A stretch of DNA of 15,651 bases, taken from assembly GCA_934636305.1 (NCBI GenBank), contig CAKUAM010000046.1:1-15651 (forward strand), read 5' to 3'. A program made the position numbers and the translations under genes. Below are positions 7,453-14,754 of the stretch, one piece after another. The first letter of the stretch is position 1. Every line of letters starts with the position of its first letter. The notes beneath the pieces were generated by a model that saw nothing but the letters and a program-made list of their open reading frames with translations, did not search any database and had not been told where the DNA came from. Source of the DNA: an uncultured Oscillospiraceae bacterium. GTDB lineage: Bacteria > Bacillota > Clostridia > Oscillospirales > Oscillospiraceae.

Positions 7453-8601
7453 TTATCTGCCCCCTTCTGCCTGCAGCAGCTGCACAAACCGCGCCAGCCG
7501 GTCCAGTCCCTCACGCAGCTGCTCGTCAGAATAGCAATAGGTCAGGCGGATATATCCCTCCGCGCCGAAGCAGGCACCGGGGGTCGCGGCAAGCCCGGCC
7601 TCACGGATCATCCGCGTGCAGAACTCGCCGGACGGCAGACCAAAGCCAGCAATGGACGGGAACACGTAAAATGCACCCTGCGGCTCGGTTACGGGCAGCT
7701 GCAGCTCGGCCAGACGCGACAGCACATAGGCGCGGCGGTGGCGGTACGTTTCCAGCATGGGCGAGACGTCACAGGTAAGCGCCGTGGCTGCAGCCTGCTG
7801 GAAGGGGGCCGGCGTGGAGACAACCATGAACTGATGGACAAGCTCCAGCCGTTCCTTGACGCTGGCATCGGCCAGAAGATACCCCATGCGCCAGCCGGTC
7901 ATGGCGTAGGGCTTGGAAAAGCTCTGTACAATCAGAAGCTGGCTGCGCAGGTCGCGGAATTCAGCAAAGCTGTGGTACGTATCGGTGTAGATAAGCTGCC
8001 TGTAGACATCGTCGCAGACGACGAAGATATCACGGCCCCGCACAGCCTCATAGACGGCGCGAAGGCTTGCCGCATCGTAGACACAGCCGGTGGGGTTATT
8101 GGGGGAGTTCAGGATAATTGCCTTGGTTTTCGGTGTGATGCAGGCGGCCAGCGCCTGCGGGTCAATTTGAAACTGGCTCGGCGCGGTATCCAGCGGGACA
8201 AACTTCCCGCGGCACAGGCCGATGATCTGCTCATAAAGGACAAAGGCGGGCGTCGGGACAATGACCTCGTCACCGGGGTTCAGAATGGTGAACAGCGCGG
8301 CAAACAGCGCCTCTGTAGCGCCGGCAGTAATCACAATCTCGTCCGGCGTATAGTCCATGCCGTTTTTTTCGCGCTCAAAGACGGCAACAGCCTCCCGCAG
8401 GGCAAAGGTGCCGTTATTGTCGATATAATGCGTCTGTCCATTGGCCAGTGCCTGTACGGCCGCAGCGCAGACAGGCTGCGGTGTATCAAAGTCCGGCTCC
8501 CCCAGCGTCAGTGCGACGCAGCCCGGCGTGCTTCTGGCAAGCCTGGAGTATTCGCGGATGGCGCTGCGCTGTGCGCCGTAGACAGCCTCGTTGAGCTTCA
8601 T
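7453..8601 (-). CDS. patA: Class I PLP aminotransferase, probable N-acetyl-LL-DAP aminotransferase
   Basis: 382 aa, fold-type I aminotransferase of the aspartate aminotransferase superfamily. Seen: NSPNNPTG (165-172), the PLP-binding Asp197/198 in CDDVY, Schiff-base Lys230 in SFSKPYAMTGWR, and substrate carboxylate-binding Arg352 in IRLTYCYS. In the acetylase pathway this enzyme converts N-acetyl-2-amino-6-oxopimelate to N-acetyl-LL-DAP using glutamate. Specificity is inferred from the neighbours (dapH upstream, deacetylase downstream). By sequence alone it could be an aspartate or aromatic aminotransferase. The start codon overlaps the lysA stop as ATGA (8598-8601), suggesting translational coupling. 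Confidence 0.87.
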   Translation of the reverse strand: MKLNEAVYGAQRSAIREYSRLARSTPGCVALTLGEPDFDTPQPVCAAAVQALANGQTHYIDNNGTFALREAVAVFEREKNGMDYTPDEIVITAGATEALFAALFTILNPGDEVIVPTPAFVLYEQIIGLCRGKFVPLDTAPSQFQIDPQALAACITPKTKAIILNSPNNPTGCVYDAASLRAVYEAVRGRDIFVVCDDVYRQLIYTDTYHSFAEFRDLRSQLLIVQSFSKPYAMTGWRMGYLLADASVKERLELVHQFMVVSTPAPFQQAAATALTCDVSPMLETYRHRRAYVLSRLAELQLPVTEPQGAFYVFPSIAGFGLPSGEFCTRMIREAGLAATPGACFGAEGYIRLTYCYSDEQLREGLDRLARFVQLLQAEGGR

Positions 8602-9860
8602 CTCAGTGTCCCCTCTGCATGCGTGAACGACTCATCAACGTCCAGTGTGGCAAGATAATCTGCCGGTGTTTCTGCCCGGCGGATCAGCTGTACGCTTTTG
8701 TCCTCGCACAGAAGAAGCTCTGCGCAGCGCAGCTTTCCATTGTAGTTATAGCCCATGGCGTGGCCGTGCGCGCCGGCGCAGGAAATGACGAGAAGATCGC
8801 CCTCCTGAATGTCGGGCAGGGGCCGGTCAACGGCAAATTTGTCGTTGTTTTCACAAAGGGAGCCGACCACGTCGACCGTCTGTGTGCAGGGGGCATCCTC
8901 CTTGCCGAGTACCGTGACGGGATGGTACGCGCCATACATGGCAGGGCGCATCAGATCGCAGGCGGTTGCGTCCACGCCGATATATTCCTTATAAATATGC
9001 TTCTTGCCGACAACGCTGGTGACAAGATAGCCATAAGGGCCTGTGATGTAGCGGCCCATTTCTGTTGACAGCCGCAGGGAGATGCCAGCGGGTGTCAGAA
9101 TCTCCATATAGGCCTGCCGCACACCCTCGCCAACGGCAAAAATGTCAATGGGGGATTCCTCCGGGCGGTAGGGGATACCAATGCCGCCAGACAGATCCAC
9201 AAATTCAATTGTAACGCCGGTTTTTTCCCGGATTTCCAGTACAAGGCGGAACAGCTCCCGGGCGAGCGTGGGATAATAGCTGTTTTCCAGCGAGCAGCTG
9301 GCGGCCATGCAGTGCAGACCAAAATGCTGAACACCCTTCTTATTGAGAATGGCGTAGCTTTCCAGCAGCTGCTTGCGTGTCATGCCGAATTTGGAGTCAT
9401 ACAGGTGCCCCATAATGTCATTCGTGATCTGGAACTGGCCGGGATTATAGCGGCAGCAGACCGTATCCGGAATGCCGATGGCCTGCTCCATATGGGCAAT
9501 CTGTGTGATATCATCGAGATTGATGATGGCGCCGACTGCTTTCGCCGCGCGGTATTCCTGCGGCAGCGTCTCATTCGACGAGAGGATAATGCGGTGGCCG
9601 GTCATTCCGGAGCGCTCGGCCAGCATGAGCTCCGGAATGGACGCGCAGTCCGCGCCGCAGCCGAGCGAGGCCAGCAGGCGCAGGATGGCCGGAGTGGGTG
9701 TTGCCTTGACGGCAAAATATTCGCAGAAGCCGCGGTTCCATGCAAACGCCCGGGAAAGATTCTCCACGCAGCGGCGGATCCCGGCCTCATCGTAGATATA
9801 AAATGGCGTGGGATATTGCTCACGCCAACTTTGCGCCTGAGAAAGTGTGAACGGAAGCAT
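8598..9860 (-). CDS. lysA: Diaminopimelate decarboxylase (atypical LysA clade)
   Basis: 420 aa, fold-type III PLP enzyme: meso-DAP to L-lysine + CO2. PLP Lys52 lies in YFAVKATPTP. A glycine-rich phosphate-binding loop LSGGIG is at 223-228. The partner-subunit Cys336 lies in GSLCENND, and the YGAYHP motif is at 309-314. Where classical LysA has His-Ile-Gly-Ser, this protein has HCMAAS (183-188), and FVDLSGGIGIPYRPE follows. This is the variant clade also seen in other anaerobes, so the function should hold, but substrate residues ought to be checked against it. The start ATG is supported by AGGAGG 6 bases upstream. It sits 19 bases after dapH and overlaps patA by 4 bases. Placing a DAP-consuming step mid-operon ties lysine output to DAP synthesis. 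Confidence 0.9.
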   Translation of the reverse strand: MLPFTLSQAQSWREQYPTPFYIYDEAGIRRCVENLSRAFAWNRGFCEYFAVKATPTPAILRLLASLGCGADCASIPELMLAERSGMTGHRIILSSNETLPQEYRAAKAVGAIINLDDITQIAHMEQAIGIPDTVCCRYNPGQFQITNDIMGHLYDSKFGMTRKQLLESYAILNKKGVQHFGLHCMAASCSLENSYYPTLARELFRLVLEIREKTGVTIEFVDLSGGIGIPYRPEESPIDIFAVGEGVRQAYMEILTPAGISLRLSTEMGRYITGPYGYLVTSVVGKKHIYKEYIGVDATACDLMRPAMYGAYHPVTVLGKEDAPCTQTVDVVGSLCENNDKFAVDRPLPDIQEGDLLVISCAGAHGHAMGYNYNGKLRCAELLLCEDKSVQLIRRAETPADYLATLDVDESFTHAEGTLR

Positions 9861-9879
9861 ATGGTTCCTCCTGTCTGGG

Positions 9880-10572
9880 TCAGATCTCGCGCAGGGAGGG
9901 CTCCAGCGCGGTTTTCATCGTGGTCCTGCTGTCCTTCTCCTTGATGATGCGGGCCGGGCAGCCGGCCACAACCATATTGTCCGGCACGTCATCCACGACA
10001 ACAGCGCCCGCTGCCACAACCGCGTTTTTGCCGACATGCACACCTTCAATCACAACTGCATTCGCACCGACAAGCACACCGTCTTCAATGATGACAGGCT
10101 TGGCAGAGGCCGGCTCAATGACACCGGCCAGCACGGCGCCGGCACCAATGTGGCAGTTCTTGCCGACGGTTGCGCGGCCGCCCAGAATAGCGCCCATGTC
10201 AATCATGCTGCCCTCGCCGATGACCGCGCCGATGTTGATGACGGCGCCCATCATGATGACGGCGTTTTTGCCGATGGTGACCTGCTCGCGGATGGTTGCG
10301 CCCGGCTCAATGCGGGCAGGAATGTCCTTGAGATCCAGCATGGGGATGGCGCTGTTGCGGCAGTCGTTCTCGATCACGACGTCAGCAATCTTATCGCGGT
10401 TGGCTGCAAGAATCGGGCCAAGCTCCCGCCAGTCGCCAAATACAATTTTATCTCCCGCGCCGAACACCTTGGCCGCGCCAAAGTCGATGGGAGCGGTTTC
10501 CCTGATATAGAGCTTTACAGGCGTTTTCTTTTCTGCCTGTGCAATGTATTGGATAATTTCCTGTGCGTTCAT
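9880..10572 (-). CDS. dapH: Tetrahydrodipicolinate N-acetyltransferase
   Basis: 230 aa, acetylates L-2,3,4,5-tetrahydrodipicolinate with acetyl-CoA, the committing step of the acetylase DAP branch. An N-terminal DapH-type domain (about 1-85, with [11 protein letters not shown] and [11 protein letters not shown]) is followed by a left-handed beta helix of hexapeptide repeats (about 88-208: [45 protein letters not shown], and so on), ending VVAGCPARI. The length matches Bacillus DapH (YkuQ). The N-terminal domain separates it from the succinylating DapD family. Its ATG overlaps the dapB stop as ATGA (10569-10572), so the two are probably translationally coupled. Confidence 0.94.
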   Translation of the reverse strand: MNAQEIIQYIAQAEKKTPVKLYIRETAPIDFGAAKVFGAGDKIVFGDWRELGPILAANRDKIADVVIENDCRNSAIPMLDLKDIPARIEPGATIREQVTIGKNAVIMMGAVINIGAVIGEGSMIDMGAILGGRATVGKNCHIGAGAVLAGVIEPASAKPVIIEDGVLVGANAVVIEGVHVGKNAVVAAGAVVVDDVPDNMVVAGCPARIIKEKDSRTTMKTALEPSLREI

Positions 10573-11309
10573 GCCTGTTCCTCCTGATTGATCAGATCCT
10601 GCATCGTATAAAGTCCGGCGGGCTTGCCGGCCAGAAACTGTGCAGCCTGCATCGCGCCGTCGGCAAAGAGGGAGCGATCTTTGGCCTCGTGCCGCAGCGT
10701 CAGCGTTTCCTTGCCGGTGGAGATCAGAATCTCATGTGTTCCGGCCTCGCTGCCGAGCCGCAGCGAGTGGATGCCGATCTGCTGCTTCTGCCGCTTGCCG
10801 TTTTCGTGGCGGCCGATGACAAATTCGGCCTCCGGACGGACAGAGGCAATGGAGTTTGCCAGCGCCAGCGCGGTGCCGCTCGGCACGTCGAGCTTCTGGT
10901 TGTGGTGCATTTCCACAATCTCAATGTCCGCGTCGGGGAACATGGCTGCAGCACGCTTGGCAAGGTCACAGAGCACGGCAATACCGAGCGAGAAGTTGGC
11001 GGCGAAGAACACGGGAATCGTTTTTGCTGCCTCAAGGATCTGCGCACGCTCAGCTTCGGTCTGACCGGTGGTGGCAATCACAACCGGGAGCTGCCGCGCG
11101 GTGCAGTAGGCCAGCAGCGCACCAGTGGCCGCGTGGTTGGAAAAGTCGATCACACAATCGGCCGGGCCCTGATACTCTGCCAGCGTGCGGTAGCAGCCGT
11201 TGCTGCTTTCCGGGTAGTCGGGGCTGACGCGGGCGGCAAGGGAGGTGCCGGCAAGCGCGCAAATGTGCGCGCCCATACGGCCGGTGGCGCCGTGTACAAT
11301 GTAAGTCAT
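10569..11309 (-). CDS. dapB: 4-hydroxy-tetrahydrodipicolinate reductase
   Basis: 246 aa, reduces the DapA product with NAD(P)H to tetrahydrodipicolinate. The start is the ATG at 11309: AAAGGAG lies upstream, and the protein then opens with the nucleotide-binding strand and GATGRMG (7-13). An upstream in-frame ATG would add 13 unrelated residues. Other landmarks: IDFSNH (54-59), ATTG (79-82), NFSLG (105-109), and the catalytic [15 protein letters not shown] (133-147) with His135 and Lys139. The length is slightly short for the family but complete. It is 16 bases after the dapA stop and overlaps dapH by 4 bases. Confidence 0.96.
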   Translation of the reverse strand: MTYIVHGATGRMGAHICALAGTSLAARVSPDYPESSNGCYRTLAEYQGPADCVIDFSNHAATGALLAYCTARQLPVVIATTGQTEAERAQILEAAKTIPVFFAANFSLGIAVLCDLAKRAAAMFPDADIEIVEMHHNQKLDVPSGTALALANSIASVRPEAEFVIGRHENGKRQKQQIGIHSLRLGSEAGTHEILISTGKETLTLRHEAKDRSLFADGAMQAAQFLAGKPAGLYTMQDLINQEEQA

Positions 11310-11325
11310 AGGGTTGTCTCCTTTC

Positions 11326-12216
11326 TCAGACCGGCAGACCCTGCTCACGCATGCAGCGCAGCAGCACCTCGCGGTGCGCGGGCTCCATGGTGGTCAGCGG
11401 CAGACGCAGATAATCCTCGCAGAAGCCGAGCGCCGCCATGGCGGCCTTGGCCGGGATGGGGTTCACCTCGGAGAACAGCGCGTGGATAAGCGGCAGCAGC
11501 TCACACTGCAGCGCGGCGCTACCGGCAACGTCGCCGTTCCAGAAGCGGGTGCAGATCTCGACGGTCTGCCGGGGCAGAACATTTGAAAGGACAGAAATGA
11601 CACCGCTGCCGCCCATCGAAAGAATGGGAACGATCTGGTCATCGTTTCCGGAGTAAATATCCAGCTGATCGCCGACAAGGGACGCTGTGGTCACGATGCT
11701 GGAAATGTCTCCGTTGGCCTCCTTGATGGCGGCGATATTCGGGTGCTGGGCCAGCTTCTGATAGGTTGCGGGCTGGATATTTACACCCGTGCGGGACGGG
11801 ACATTATAGACGATGATGGGCTTGGTGGAGGCGTCTGCGATGGCGGTGTACATCTGTACAAGGCCATTCTGCGTTGCCTTATTATAGTACGGCGTGACAA
11901 CGAGCATGGCGTCGCAGCCAACTTCGCAGGCGTACTTTGTCAGGGAAATGGCATAGGCGGTGTCGTTGGAGCCGGTGCCGGCGATGATGGGCACGCGGCC
12001 CTCGGCATGCCGGACGCTGAAGGCAAGCACCTCGCGGTGCTCCTGGTCGGAGAGGGTGGAGCCCTCGCCGGTTGTGCCGGCAATTACGAGCGCATGGATG
12101 CCCTCGGCAATCTGCCAGTCGATAAGACGGCCCAGCGCGTCATAATCGACGCCGGATTCGGTCAGCGGGGTAATAAGCGCGGTGGCAACGCCGCGGAAGA
12201 TGGGGTTGGAAGTCAT
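11326..12216 (-). CDS. dapA: 4-hydroxy-tetrahydrodipicolinate synthase
   Basis: 296 aa, condenses pyruvate with aspartate-4-semialdehyde; first committed step to DAP and lysine. A class I aldolase of the DapA/NAL family: GTTGEGSTL (47-55) with the Thr pair, Tyr110, YNVPSRTG (137-144) with catalytic Tyr137, and Schiff-base Lys165 in AAIKEANGD. The ATG at 12216 is chosen because AAGGAG lies 10 bases upstream and residues before it would be translated riboswitch sequence. It is the first gene of the seven-gene operon and directly follows the lysine riboswitch and its terminator. Confidence 0.97.
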   Translation of the reverse strand: MTSNPIFRGVATALITPLTESGVDYDALGRLIDWQIAEGIHALVIAGTTGEGSTLSDQEHREVLAFSVRHAEGRVPIIAGTGSNDTAYAISLTKYACEVGCDAMLVVTPYYNKATQNGLVQMYTAIADASTKPIIVYNVPSRTGVNIQPATYQKLAQHPNIAAIKEANGDISSIVTTASLVGDQLDIYSGNDDQIVPILSMGGSGVISVLSNVLPRQTVEICTRFWNGDVAGSAALQCELLPLIHALFSEVNPIPAKAAMAALGFCEDYLRLPLTTMEPAHREVLLRCMREQGLPV

Positions 12217-12268
12217 GATATTCAGTCTCCTTCTCAAAAATTGATACCAGCTACTGCAATCTGAGAAC

Positions 12269-12308
12269 AAAAAGACGCGACATATGCAGGAAATGCACTT
12301 GCCGCGTC
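12269..12308 (-). terminator. Riboswitch-controlled terminator in the dapA leader
   Basis: On the minus strand GACGCGGCA (12308-12300) pairs with TGTCGCGTC (12282-12274), with a TGCA/TGCA inner helix, then five T (plus-strand A at 12269-12273). It lies between the lysine aptamer and the dapA ribosome binding site, as expected for a transcriptional OFF switch when lysine is bound. Confidence 0.85.
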
Positions 12309-12369
12309 CGTCATCCGGTATTCCGCCCCAATTCCGCAAACAGAAATCCGGCAGGAATCCGCAATTAAT

Positions 12370-12524
12370 CCATAGCTCTCCGCAAATGCGACAGTCAAAC
12401 GGATATTCTCCGTTTGCCCAGAAAAGCTTCGCCGGCTTTCCTTCGGCGAATGCCCCTTTCTCCGCGGCAACGGCCCTGCGACGGCCTTGCACCGGGGATA
12501 CTCTTGACACCCGCGCCTCTATCC
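12370..12524 (-). promoter_or_regulatory. Lysine riboswitch (L box) aptamer
   Basis: Read on the minus strand from 12524, the conserved lysine-riboswitch blocks appear in order: ATAGAGGCGC, TCAAGAGTA, GGAGAAAGGGG, GCCGAAGG, CTGG, ACTGTC and GGAGAGCTAT. The closing helix P1 pairs ATAG with CTAT. One arm is TTCGCC/GGCGAA and P5 is a perfect 8-bp CAAACGGA/TCCGTTTG (12396-12403 with 12409-12416). The order and spacing fit the Bacillus lysC leader class. Lysine binding should favour the terminator at 12269-12308 and shut off the whole dapA-lysC operon. The 469-base gap 12217-12685 is accounted for by this leader, its promoter and the terminator at 12641-12682. Confidence 0.95.
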
Positions 12525-12550
12525 TTTAACTGCAATATTTGGTTATCAGA

Positions 12551-12579
12551 ATCTTAACACGCACGCTGGGATTTGTCGA
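12551..12579 (-). promoter_or_regulatory. Promoter of the lysine/DAP operon
   Basis: On the minus strand: -35 TCGACA (12579-12574, one mismatch), a 17-base spacer and -10 TAAGAT (12556-12551), preceded by TGT, which gives an extended -10. The start would be near 12544, about 20 bases before the lysine aptamer. Confidence 0.65.
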
Positions 12580-12634
12580 TTGTCGGTTTTCACAAACTTT
12601 GCGGGGAAAAACGAACATTGCGCTGCATATTGCA

Positions 12635-12682
12635 AAGAAATGCGTCAGTTAACAACCGTGTGCGCCCTTATTAACTGACGCA
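12635..12682 (-). terminator. Terminator after the AICAR formyltransferase gene
   Basis: A perfect 12-bp stem TGCGTCAGTTAA (12641-12652) with TTAACTGACGCA (12671-12682), an 18-base loop, then ATTTCTTTG on the minus strand. It starts 3 bases past the stop codon. The large loop and interrupted T-run make it weaker than the others in the window. Confidence 0.65.
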
Positions 12683-12685
12683 ATA

Positions 12686-13864
12686 TCAATGATGGAACAG
12701 ACGCATGCCGGTGAACACCATCGCCATATGATAGCGGTCCGCGGTGGCAATCACATCATCATCGCGGATGGAGCCGCCGGGCTGGACGATGTATTGGGCA
12801 CCGCTCTTGCGGGCGCGCTCAATATTATCGCCGAATGGGAAAAATGCGTCGGAGCCGACGGTGATGCCGGACTGCGTCTGCAGCCATGCACGCTGCGCCT
12901 GCGGGTCAAGCGGCTCCGGCCGGACAGAAAAGACACGCTGCCAGGCACCGTCAGCCAGCAGATCCCCATACTCATCGGAGAGGTAAACGTCGATGGCGTT
13001 ATCGCGTTCCGGACGGCCGATTCCCGGCAGAAACGGCAGTGACAGCACGAGCGGGTGACGACGCAGGTACCAGCGGTCAGCCTTCTGCCCGGCAAGGCGC
13101 GTGCAGCCGATGCGGCTCTGCTGTCCGGCGCCGACACCGATGGCCTGTCCGTCCTTGACGTAGCAGACGGAGTTGGACTGCGTATATTTGAGTGTAATGA
13201 GCGCAAGCAGCATGTCGCGCTTCACCGATTCCGGCAGGTCGCGGTTCCGGGTGACGATAGTCGTCAGCATGGACGCGTCTATGGCAAGGTCATTGCGGCG
13301 CTGGGAGAAGGTGATGCCAAACACGTCCTTCTGCTCCTGCGCAGCGGGAGTGTAGGCAGGATCAATGGCGAGAATGGTGTAGCTGCCGCGCTTTTTCATT
13401 TTTAGTATATCCAGTGCTTCCTCCGTGTAGCCGGGGGCAATGATACCATCGGAGACCTCATTTTTCAGATATGCGGCGGTCGCCGCGTCGCACACGTCCG
13501 ACAGTGCAGCCCAGTCGCCGTAGGAGCACAGCCGGTCCGCGCCGCGCGCGCGGATATACGCGCATGCGAGCGGTGTGAGCATGGCGTCCGGATCAACAAA
13601 GAATGCGCGCCGGTCCGTCTCGCTCAGCGGCAGACCAATGGCCGCGCCGGCAGGGGAGACATGCTTGAAGCTGGCAGCGGCGGGCAGACCAGTGGCAAGC
13701 GCTGCCTCGCGCACCAGCTGCCAGGCATTGAGCGCGTCGAGAAGGTTGATATAGCCGGGGCGGCCATTGAGAACCGTGAGGGGCAGATCGCCGCCATCGC
13801 GCATGAACACGCGGGCGGGCTTCTGGTTGGGGTTGCAGCCGTATTTGAGTTCCAGTTCTGTCAT
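12686..13864 (-). CDS. purH: Stand-alone AICAR formyltransferase (PurH C-terminal domain only)
   Basis: 392 aa, transfers a formyl group from 10-formyl-THF to AICAR to give FAICAR, the ninth step of IMP synthesis. The catalytic Lys67-His68 pair is in ASFKHVSPAGAA. Other AICARFT landmarks are LKYGCNPNQKPA at the start, SDGIIAPGYTEEAL, TLKYTQSNSVCYVKDGQAIGVGAGQQSR, the DAFFPFGDNIERA stretch and YIVQPGGSIRDDDVI. The MGS-like IMP cyclohydrolase domain that precedes this in ordinary PurH (about 510 aa) is missing. The upstream neighbour supplies that activity. The ATG at 13864 has AAAGGAG 8 bases upstream; an in-frame TTG at 13888 lacks a site and would overlap the upstream gene. It lies 20 bases after purO, under the same ZTP riboswitch. 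Confidence 0.95.
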   Translation of the reverse strand: MTELELKYGCNPNQKPARVFMRDGGDLPLTVLNGRPGYINLLDALNAWQLVREAALATGLPAAASFKHVSPAGAAIGLPLSETDRRAFFVDPDAMLTPLACAYIRARGADRLCSYGDWAALSDVCDAATAAYLKNEVSDGIIAPGYTEEALDILKMKKRGSYTILAIDPAYTPAAQEQKDVFGITFSQRRNDLAIDASMLTTIVTRNRDLPESVKRDMLLALITLKYTQSNSVCYVKDGQAIGVGAGQQSRIGCTRLAGQKADRWYLRRHPLVLSLPFLPGIGRPERDNAIDVYLSDEYGDLLADGAWQRVFSVRPEPLDPQAQRAWLQTQSGITVGSDAFFPFGDNIERARKSGAQYIVQPGGSIRDDDVIATADRYHMAMVFTGMRLFHH

Positions 13865-13884
13865 GGGTGTGGCTCCTTTCGTTT

Positions 13885-14520
13885 TCAATCACCGAGATGC
13901 TTGTTGAACAGGCGGACATTGCCGTGGAAATTGGTGTAGAGGGAGATCTTATTCTCCGGGTTCAGCGCGGCCCAGAGCGCCTCCGGCGCCGGCATCTGGA
14001 TGGGGAGCGGCGCACCGGAAAAGGACGGAAGGGGATTGCCGTCGTGCTGGTAGGTGCTGATGAAATATCCGGTACCGGCCGGGCAGTTCTCATAGTCAAA
14101 AAAGTCCCGGCTGCAGCTGCCATCCGCGGCGCGCCTGAGAATGGACAGGGAGAACCTGCCGTCCGGATAAAAAATGGAGCTGATGCGGGGTGTCCAGTTC
14201 GGCGCGTCCGGTTCATAGCAGCGCGCCAGCAGCGCGCGTCGGAACTCGCCGGCCTGGCAGATGGTATCGGTCTGATCGCCGTTTGTGACGACGAGAGCGC
14301 TGCCCATGCGGCGCACAGGATGGTAGAGAATGAGGCTGGGATCCTGCAGCCTTGCCGGATCGTAAGCCTGTGTGCGGATGCCGTCGTCTGTCCGGACAAA
14401 GATGCGGTTGCGGCTGTTTTCGCTGCGTCCCATGATGAAATAGCAGACGCAGCCGCCGGCGGCAAGAATGCCGCGTCCGGGATAGGTGTTTTTGCGTAAA
14501 TACTCAAGAATGTCCAGCAT
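13885..14520 (-). CDS. purO: PurO-like IMP cyclohydrolase
   Basis: 211 aa, predicted to close FAICAR to IMP, the final step. The sequence belongs to the IMP_cyclohyd (PurO-like) family first known from archaea: YPGRGILAAG, then YFIMGRSENSRNRIF (27-41), IRTQAYDPARL, LILYHPVR, VVTNGDQTDTI, EPDAPNWTPRIS and ISTYQHDGNPLPSFSG. The length is close to archaeal PurO (about 200 aa). The ATG at 14520 is preceded by GGAGG with a 7-base gap; upstream in-frame residues are translated riboswitch sequence. The adjacent downstream gene is the AICAR formyltransferase lacking its cyclohydrolase domain, which strongly supports the call. It is unrelated in sequence to the PurH N-terminal domain. The gene is controlled by the ZTP riboswitch just upstream. 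Confidence 0.92.
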   Translation of the reverse strand: MLDILEYLRKNTYPGRGILAAGGCVCYFIMGRSENSRNRIFVRTDDGIRTQAYDPARLQDPSLILYHPVRRMGSALVVTNGDQTDTICQAGEFRRALLARCYEPDAPNWTPRISSIFYPDGRFSLSILRRAADGSCSRDFFDYENCPAGTGYFISTYQHDGNPLPSFSGAPLPIQMPAPEALWAALNPENKISLYTNFHGNVRLFNKHLGD

Positions 14521-14534
14521 GGCGCTGCCTCCAT

Positions 14535-14585
14535 AAAATAAAAAACCGCCTGGGTATGCTGCGTCCTGCAGCAATACCCAGACGG
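14535..14585 (-). terminator. Terminator of the ZTP riboswitch
   Basis: On the minus strand CCGTCTGGGTATTGCTGC (14585-14568) pairs with GCAGCATACCCAGGCGG (14562-14546) with one bulge and a 5-base loop, followed by TTTTTT. The 5' arm is the conserved 3' domain of the aptamer, so ligand binding and terminator formation exclude each other: ZTP/ZMP turns the genes on. Confidence 0.93.
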
Positions 14586-14646
14586 CCGGTAATCCGATGC
14601 TCCTCCGCTCCCGTGTGGTGACCCACTTGCCGTCAGTCACGGAGGA
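14575..14646 (-). promoter_or_regulatory. ZTP (pfl) riboswitch aptamer
   Basis: On the minus strand: P1 is a perfect 7-bp TCCTCCG (14646-14640) with CGGAGGA (14607-14601). The conserved TGACTGACGG joins P1 to P2, a GTGG/CCAC hairpin (14626-14615). ACGGGAG then leads back to P1. After a short linker comes GGCCGTCTGGGTA, the conserved 3' domain (ending 14575). This is the pfl-motif layout known to bind ZMP and ZTP, signals of 10-formyl-THF shortage. It sits directly upstream of the two genes that consume AICAR (ZMP) and FAICAR. Confidence 0.93.
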
Positions 14647-14661
14647 TGTTGCGATATATGT

Positions 14662-14690
14662 ACAATAACACATTTCGCTGCTGAAGTAAA
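14662..14690 (-). promoter_or_regulatory. Promoter of the purO-purH unit
   Basis: On the minus strand: -35 TTTACT (14690-14685), a 17-base spacer and -10 TATTGT (14667-14662), preceded by TGT as an extended -10. The start would be near 14655, just before the ZTP aptamer. Each hexamer matches consensus at four of six positions. Confidence 0.5.
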
Positions 14691-14700
14691 GCGGAATGTG

Positions 14701-14732
14701 AAAAAATCCCGTCCGCGGCATGCGCGGACGGG
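14701..14732 (-). terminator. Intrinsic terminator after phosphofructokinase
   Basis: A perfect 10-bp GC-rich stem CCCGTCCGCG (14708-14717) with CGCGGACGGG (14723-14732), a 5-base loop, then ATTTTTT on the minus strand. It separates the pfk transcript from the purine unit. Confidence 0.93.
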
Positions 14733-14754
14733 AAACAGGTGGTATGAACGATGC

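Noticed and set aside
13865..13888. TTG start at 13888 for the AICAR formyltransferase
   Set aside because: It overlaps the purO stop, has no ribosome binding site and adds unconserved residues; the ATG at 13864 has a good AAAGGAG.
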